DNA of 7,851 bases from Candidatus Fermentibacterota bacterium (GTDB lineage Bacteria > JAFGKV01): assembly GCA_030620115.1 (NCBI GenBank), contig JAUXFG010000167.1:1-7851 (forward strand), in the 5' to 3' direction. The position numbers and the translations under genes were made by a program. Shown here piece after piece: positions 4,854 to 7,851 of the stretch (positions are counted from its first letter, which is position 1; each line of letters opens with the position of its first letter). The notes under the pieces are model-generated. The model searched no databases. It was not told the origin of the DNA and saw only the letters and a list, made by a program, of their open reading frames with translations.

Positions 4854-5879
4854 CTACGATGTCAACGTTGCATCATACGGAGGCCGGTGGACTCCATCTT
4901 CCGTGATAATCGCCGAGATAAGTGAGTTTGGAGTTACGTCGAATGCAGGATTAAATACGTCCACGCCATGGGGAGCGATCTGTTTCCCGGCAAGATGTGT
5001 CACCTCATGTGGCGAACGCTCTTCAATGGGGATGCTTTCCCCCGAGGAAATTGCGAAATCCACGGTTGACTTCGGCGCCGCTATGTAGAATGGTATCCCA
5101 AAATGATTGGCCAGTACGGCCAGACCAAGTGTCCCGATCTTGTTTGCCGCGTCGCCATTGGCCGCGATCCGGTCTGCTCCAGTGATGACCAAATCCACCC
5201 TGCCACTCGCCATTACCGTAGCCGCCATATCGTCGCAGATCAGCGTCACCGGAATGCCTGCCTCCTTCAGTTCCCACGTCGTCAATCGAGCTCCCTGGAG
5301 GAGCGGACGAGTCTCGTCGGCCCAGACATGGACCGTCTTGCCTTGCTCGTGAGCCACGTAGATCGCGGCAAGAGCGGTGCCATAGTCGGCTGTGGCAAGA
5401 TACCCTGCATTGCAGTGGGTCAGCACATGACAAGAGTCAGGTAACAAAGTGGCCCCGTGTTCTCCGAGCGCGCGACAAATGCCGGTATCCTCTACTACCA
5501 TCTCGAGCGCCTCATTCACCACCGCTTGTCGAAGCTCATCAGTCGATATGTCAGGCAAACACCAGATACTCCTCATGCGTTCTATGGCCCAAAACAGATT
5601 GACGGCAGTGGGGCGGGTGGCGGCGAGAACCGAAGCGGTCTCCTCCAGATCCTCGATCAATGCCTCTCGATTCGATGAGTCGTTCTTGCCGGCCTTGAGT
5701 GCTATCCCGAGGGCGGCAGCCAGACCTATTGCCGGCGCGCCACGAACCCGAAGGGATTTGATGGCCTCGGCCAAGGTATCGATGTCTTCGCATCGGAGAT
5801 ATTTCACTTCATGCGGAAGCAGCGTTTGATCGAGAAGCTCTACCGCTCCATCAACCCAACGCAGGGTTGGTTTTCTCAT
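4854..5879 (-). CDS. mtnA: S-methyl-5-thioribose-1-phosphate isomerase (MtnA)
   Basis: This 341-residue cytoplasmic enzyme is full length for the MtnA/eIF2B-alpha-like family. It converts 5-methylthioribose 1-phosphate to 5-methylthioribulose 1-phosphate in salvage of the methylthio group from methylthioadenosine (methionine salvage or related shunts). Signatures are RVRGAPAIG (44-52), THCNAG (154-159) with catalytic Cys156, ADETRPLLQGARLT (187-200), GADRIAANGDAANKIGT (234-250) with catalytic Asp236, and NPAFDVTP (310-317). Cys156 and Asp236 correspond to the catalytic pair described for the Bacillus enzyme (Cys160/Asp240). The ATG at 5879 starts one base after the yjbQ stop, and GAGAAG in the end of yjbQ can serve as its ribosome binding site, so translation is probably coupled. 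No other methionine-salvage gene lies in the window, so the local pathway cannot be resolved. Confidence 0.97.
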   Translation of the reverse strand: MRKPTLRWVDGAVELLDQTLLPHEVKYLRCEDIDTLAEAIKSLRVRGAPAIGLAAALGIALKAGKNDSSNREALIEDLEETASVLAATRPTAVNLFWAIERMRSIWCLPDISTDELRQAVVNEALEMVVEDTGICRALGEHGATLLPDSCHVLTHCNAGYLATADYGTALAAIYVAHEQGKTVHVWADETRPLLQGARLTTWELKEAGIPVTLICDDMAATVMASGRVDLVITGADRIAANGDAANKIGTLGLAVLANHFGIPFYIAAPKSTVDFAISSGESIPIEERSPHEVTHLAGKQIAPHGVDVFNPAFDVTPNSLISAIITEDGVHRPPYDATLTS

Positions 5880-5880
5880 A

Positions 5881-6300
5881 CTACTTCTCGCCCATCAGCG
5901 TGACAATGACTCTGCGCTGCCTGGATCGGTTATCGAAATCCAAAAAAACGATTTGCTGCCATGTTCCCCTCACCAATTTGCCGTTGACAATGGGCACCGT
6001 GAGTGATGGACCGAACATGCTCGCTCTCAGATGGGAATGCCCGTTGCCGTCTCCCCAGGTCATGTTGTGAGCCCAGTCCCGATTTTTTGGAACCAATTCG
6101 TCAAGCAAGACCTTCAGGTCGCGTACCAGGGCATCTTCGTACTCGATGGTGGTCAAGGCTCCGGTAGATCCCGGAACGAATAGGTTGACCATACCGGATC
6201 TTAGGTCTGTCTCGCGAACGAGGGTCTCGACCTTGCCGGTTATGTCAATGACGTCCGTGTCACCGGAGGTGGCGAACTCAATCTCTGCATGCTGAATCAT
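5881..6300 (-). CDS. yjbQ: YjbQ family protein (UPF0047; secondary thiamine-phosphate synthase-like)
   Basis: From the ATG at 6300 the protein has 139 residues, the usual YjbQ length. The conserved core is GSTGALTTIEYEDALVRDL (44-62), HNMTWGDGNGHSHLRASMFG (78-97) and GTWQQIVFLDFDNRSRQRRV (112-131). The His and Asp residues in the HN...WGDGNGHSH block are the likely metal or catalytic site. E. coli YjbQ has a weak thiamine-phosphate synthase side activity, but the true cellular role of the family is unsettled. An upstream TTG at 6363 would add 21 residues outside the family. The ATG at 6300 has AGGGAG immediately before it, though only 3 bases away, and is preferred. It is the first gene of a two-gene unit with mtnA. 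Confidence 0.93.
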   Translation of the reverse strand: MIQHAEIEFATSGDTDVIDITGKVETLVRETDLRSGMVNLFVPGSTGALTTIEYEDALVRDLKVLLDELVPKNRDWAHNMTWGDGNGHSHLRASMFGPSLTVPIVNGKLVRGTWQQIVFLDFDNRSRQRRVIVTLMGEK

Positions 6301-6362
6301 TTGCTCCCTGCTCTCTGGAAATCCCACTAGGTCGGGCGTGAGTTTCGATTGGAGAGTCGACA

Positions 6363-6391
6363 AGATTACGATGAATCGCCGAAGCTTTCAA
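6363..6391 (-). promoter_or_regulatory. Candidate sigma70-like promoter for yjbQ-mtnA
   Basis: On the minus strand TTGAAA (6391-6386) is followed after exactly 17 bases by TAATCT (6368-6363). The -35 matches consensus at 5 of 6 positions; the -10 is weak (3 of 6). The yjbQ ATG lies 62 bases further on. It is the best spaced pair seen upstream of the unit, but could occur by chance. Confidence 0.35.
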
Positions 6392-6443
6392 GAGGAATAG
6401 AGCCCAACCTCTGTTGATGAGCGTACAAGGGGACGTCGGTACT

Positions 6444-6622
6444 GAATGTGACCATACTATTCTGTGGAGGGACGCGCTCCGTCGCGTCCGTGGCATCGGG
6501 TCAGATGGCGGCCATGACGGAGCATGGCCATCCAGCGGGGAATGTGAGCGTATTGTCCTATGGAGGGATGCGCTCCCGTCGCGTCCGCGGTATCGGCACA
6601 AACTGCGGCCATGACGGAGCAT
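6444..6622. repeat. Two tandem copies of an 82-83 bp hairpin-rich repeat
   Basis: Unit 1 (6444-6525) and unit 2 (6540-6622) both begin GAATGTGA and end GCGGCCATGACGGAGCAT or a near match, with TGGAGGGAYGCGCTCC and GTCGCGTCCG inside; a 14-base spacer separates them. In unit 1 GGACGCG pairs with CGCGTCC (loop CTCCGT), or GCTCCGTC pairs with GACGGAGC near the right end, giving two alternative stems. Unit 2 preserves both with one or two changes. Function unknown; it looks like a dispersed intergenic palindromic repeat present twice. Confidence 0.85.
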
Positions 6623-6771
6623 CGAAGATCCGACAACCGGCGGATCGCGTTCGCAAGTATCGGCGCCAACGCCCAAGTAGGAATCTCGGCCGGCTGGCGG
6701 ATTGAATGTGTGATGCTTCCCAGATCTCAATATCGATGCCGTTCCAACCGGACCCTGGCCCGGATACGCTT

Positions 6772-7116
6772 TCAGCGACCTAGCACGACGTCGATGCCGG
6801 ATAGCACAAGTTCTACCTTGGCGTCGGGCAGCTTACCAACCCGTTCCGTGAGCAAGGATTTATCCAAAGACACCAATTGCGACACGTTTGCAACGGAATC
6901 CTTAGGAAGACCTGTCATCCGATGCTGCAACAACACATTCCCTGGAGCGTCGGCCCACTTCAAATTGCTGGTGAGGGGAACACATACAACCGTTCCGATC
7001 TTACTGCGGTTCACGGCGTCTCCTTGCACCATAATCACTGGGCGTCGGAATCCCGGTCCGGAGCCTGTTGGTTCGGGAAGTTCTGCCCACCAGACTTCGC
7101 CCTGGCAAATCACCAC
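6772..7116 (-). CDS. MazF/PemK-family endoribonuclease toxin
   Basis: This 114-residue protein has the whole MazF fold. It opens with GEVWWAELPEPTGSGPGFRRP (residues 6-26), continues with VVCVPLTSNL (43-52), PGNVLL (58-63) and TGLPKDSVANVSQ (68-80), and ends with a C-terminal helix. Arg25 and Thr49 match the positions of the catalytic Arg/Thr pair of MazF-type mRNA interferases, so it is probably active and cuts RNA at short single-stranded sequences. The start is GTG at 7116 (or GTG at 7113), overlapping the end of the antitoxin gene by 7 (or 4) bases. The two genes are therefore translated together, as is usual for toxin-antitoxin pairs. The cleavage sequence cannot be inferred. Confidence 0.93.
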   Translation of the reverse strand: MVICQGEVWWAELPEPTGSGPGFRRPVIMVQGDAVNRSKIGTVVCVPLTSNLKWADAPGNVLLQHRMTGLPKDSVANVSQLVSLDKSLLTERVGKLPDAKVELVLSGIDVVLGR

Positions 7117-7346
7117 TCAGTTTGCTCCAAGACCCGCCTGGAGGCTGATGATACGAATGTATCAGTCGTTACCCCGAGTTCATCAATCGCGCGGTTCATC
7201 GCCTCCGTGATCTCATCTGGGGCGTGTCTCGCCACGTACTCGCGGAGCGCCTCGCTGAAAAGCCGGCTACGCGATTTCCTCGTTCTTCGCGCCAGTCGCT
7301 CGGCTTTCTCAAAAATGTCATCTGGAATTGATATTGCAGTTTTCAT
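7110..7346 (-). CDS. Ribbon-helix-helix antitoxin (MazE/CopG-like)
   Basis: A 78-residue protein. The N-terminus KTAISIPDDIFEKAERLAR forms the DNA-contacting strand and first helix of a ribbon-helix-helix domain. RKSRSRLFSEALREYVARH completes the second helix. Residues after about 45 (DEITEAMNRAIDELG onward) should be the flexible region that binds and neutralises the toxin. It precedes and overlaps the MazF gene on the same strand, the classic order, and would bind its own promoter for autoregulation. The ATG at 7346 has no Shine-Dalgarno sequence but lies just after a strong -10 element. Confidence 0.9.
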   Translation of the reverse strand: MKTAISIPDDIFEKAERLARRTRKSRSRLFSEALREYVARHAPDEITEAMNRAIDELGVTTDTFVSSASRRVLEQTEW

Positions 7347-7352
7347 ACCAAT

Positions 7353-7381
7353 AGTATAACCAAAAACACCTCAAACATCAA
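7353..7381 (-). promoter_or_regulatory. Sigma70-like promoter of the toxin-antitoxin pair, with flanking TTGGT repeats
   Basis: On the minus strand TTGATG (7381-7376), a 17-base spacer, then TATACT (7358-7353), which matches the -10 consensus at 5 of 6. The antitoxin ATG begins 7 bases after the -10, so transcription should start at or next to the A of the start codon, giving a leaderless or nearly leaderless mRNA. TTGGT occurs on both sides of the -10 (7363-7359 and 7351-7347; 12-base period) and is a candidate operator half-site pair for the ribbon-helix-helix protein; that part is inference. Confidence 0.7.
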
Positions 7382-7734
7382 GATCAGGGCAAGGTCTTGC
7401 ATTCCGTCGGCCGACTATCGAATCATGCTCCGTGCATCGTGGGAGAGGGGGACATAGCCCTGACTTCTCACCGGCCTTTGGCGTGAAATGGGTTAGGGGG
7501 CATTGCCCGCAAGGCTTGCGACCGACAGAGTGCGCCAGCCGGCGGAAAGCAGGCGGTGCCATATCCGCCGTTGTAGTAGAAGGCTGGTGAGAAATCCGGG
7601 CTAAGTAACTTCGGTACCAACGTCACCCCAAACTTCAACCGACCAAATATTCAAGCCTTGTACATTGCTGACCCCCAACCCCCCTGACCCACAAAAGGAA
7701 TAACCTCATGAACATCCCCGGTGCACAGGCTGAG
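7382..7734. other. Intergenic region between the two toxin loci
   Basis: It contains the 149-bp inverted-repeat element (7455-7603), a 10-bp palindrome GTCGGCCGAC (7406-7415) and, at 7604-7734, unremarkable C/A-rich sequence (CCCCCAACCCCCCTGACCC near 7672-7690). No open frame here has family resemblance, and no RNA gene was recognised. Confidence 0.6.
7455..7603. mobile_element. 149-bp non-coding element with 22-bp imperfect terminal inverted repeats
   Basis: The left end TAGCCCTGACTTCTCACCGG and the inverted right end TAGCCCGGATTTCTCACCAG match at 19 of 22 positions over 7455-7476 and 7582-7603. The same TAGCCC..ACTTCTCA pattern forms the outer arms of the 4125-4175 palindrome, so the two appear to belong to one family: a long form with about 105 bp of inner sequence and a collapsed form that is nearly all stem. 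I could not identify a target duplication. No coding capacity is visible; the inner part includes GCGCCAGCCGGCGG and CGCAAGGCTTGCG mini-palindromes. It lies upstream of the antitoxin promoter and downstream of the partial toxin gene. Confidence 0.65.
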
Positions 7735-7851
7735 TCACGTATCAAGCAAAGTGCCGACCTTGTTGAGCGCCTCCCGAACGGTTGATTCTGGGAATGCACA
7801 CAACAGGGATGCCTTGCGAGCCTTCCAATCAAGGCTCTTGACCTGATCGGA
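7735..7851 (-). CDS. C-terminal part of a second MazF-type toxin, cut by the window edge
   Basis: The minus-strand frame entering from the right edge encodes 38 residues before TGA (7737-7735). It opens SDQVKSLDWKARKA and ends VREALNKVGTLLDT. DQVKS-W-AR near the C-terminus, followed by one helix ending in a LL pair, is the hallmark end of E. coli MazF/ChpB-type toxins (ADQVKSIAWRARG in MazF). The C-terminus is in register and stops where the family stops, so the visible part looks intact. It differs from the toxin at 6772-7116, which lacks the DQVKS motif. An antitoxin gene would be expected beyond the right edge. The 130 bases between it and the 149-bp element show no gene. Confidence 0.8.
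   Translation of the reverse strand, partial: SDQVKSLDWKARKASLLCAFPESTVREALNKVGTLLDT

Larger units (their letters stand above)
6301..6771. other. Gene-free region between yjbQ and the toxin gene
   Basis: No supported coding sequence was found in about 470 bases. The part next to yjbQ (6301-6420) is its probable promoter and leader. 6444-6622 holds the 82-83 bp repeat pair. The rest (6623-6771) contains GGCGGATC/GGCCGGCTGGCGG fragments typical of the local repeats and the toxin gene's downstream sequence, without a clear terminator. Open frames crossing the region depend on the repeats and resemble no family I know. Confidence 0.65.

Noticed and set aside
6301-6363. TTG start for YjbQ adding 21 residues
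   Set aside because: The family normally begins at the ATG at 6300, and the extra residues show no conserved feature.
6560-7210. Plus-strand 216-codon frame opposite the toxin and antitoxin
   Set aside because: It is antisense to the RHH-MazF pair and starts in the 82-83 bp repeat; no recognisable domain.

Overview
This is bacterial DNA, probably from an uncultured, repeat-rich lineage. The evidence is dense protein coding with Shine-Dalgarno-like sites, a bacterial tRNA-Leu, MazF-type toxin genes, and many short palindromic intergenic repeats of the kind scattered through some candidate-phylum genomes. The phylum cannot be assigned from the sequence alone.

Positions 1-549 hold no gene I can support. 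They are nested repeats: a duplicated block (1-146 and 414-549), a short inverted-repeat element (162-262) inserted into another repeat, and a 117-bp composite repeat (262-378).

A three-gene plus-strand operon follows at 550-4127. It encodes a NuoC-like subunit, a NuoD/group 4 hydrogenase-like large subunit, and a fusion of a NuoI-like 2x[4Fe-4S] ferredoxin with a GltD/NfnB-type flavoprotein. Together they look like the peripheral electron-transfer arm of a complex I-related or energy-converting-hydrogenase-related (Ehr/Mbx-like) membrane complex, with NAD(P)H or a similar donor probably entering at the flavin domain. NuoB-like and membrane subunits are not in this window. The NuoD-like protein has Cys-x-x-Glu at both places where [NiFe] hydrogenases have Cys-x-x-Cys. 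The operon ends in a perfect 23-bp palindrome that contains the last stop codon.

Positions 4176-4666 are again repeats, including a second copy of the 117-bp composite, so this repeat flanks the operon in the same orientation on both sides. On the minus strand follow tRNA-Leu(UAG) (4667-4752), mtnA (methylthioribose-1-phosphate isomerase, 4854-5879) and, one base upstream of it, a yjbQ-family gene (5881-6300). Transcription runs yjbQ to mtnA and then towards the tRNA.

Positions 6301-6771 carry two copies of an 82-83 bp hairpin-rich repeat. A ribbon-helix-helix antitoxin and MazF/PemK toxin pair lies on the minus strand (7346 to 6772), behind a good sigma70-like promoter that predicts a nearly leaderless mRNA. 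Upstream of the pair is a 149-bp inverted-repeat element whose ends resemble the palindrome after the Nuo-like operon. The C-terminus of a second, different MazF-type toxin runs off the right edge (7735-7851).
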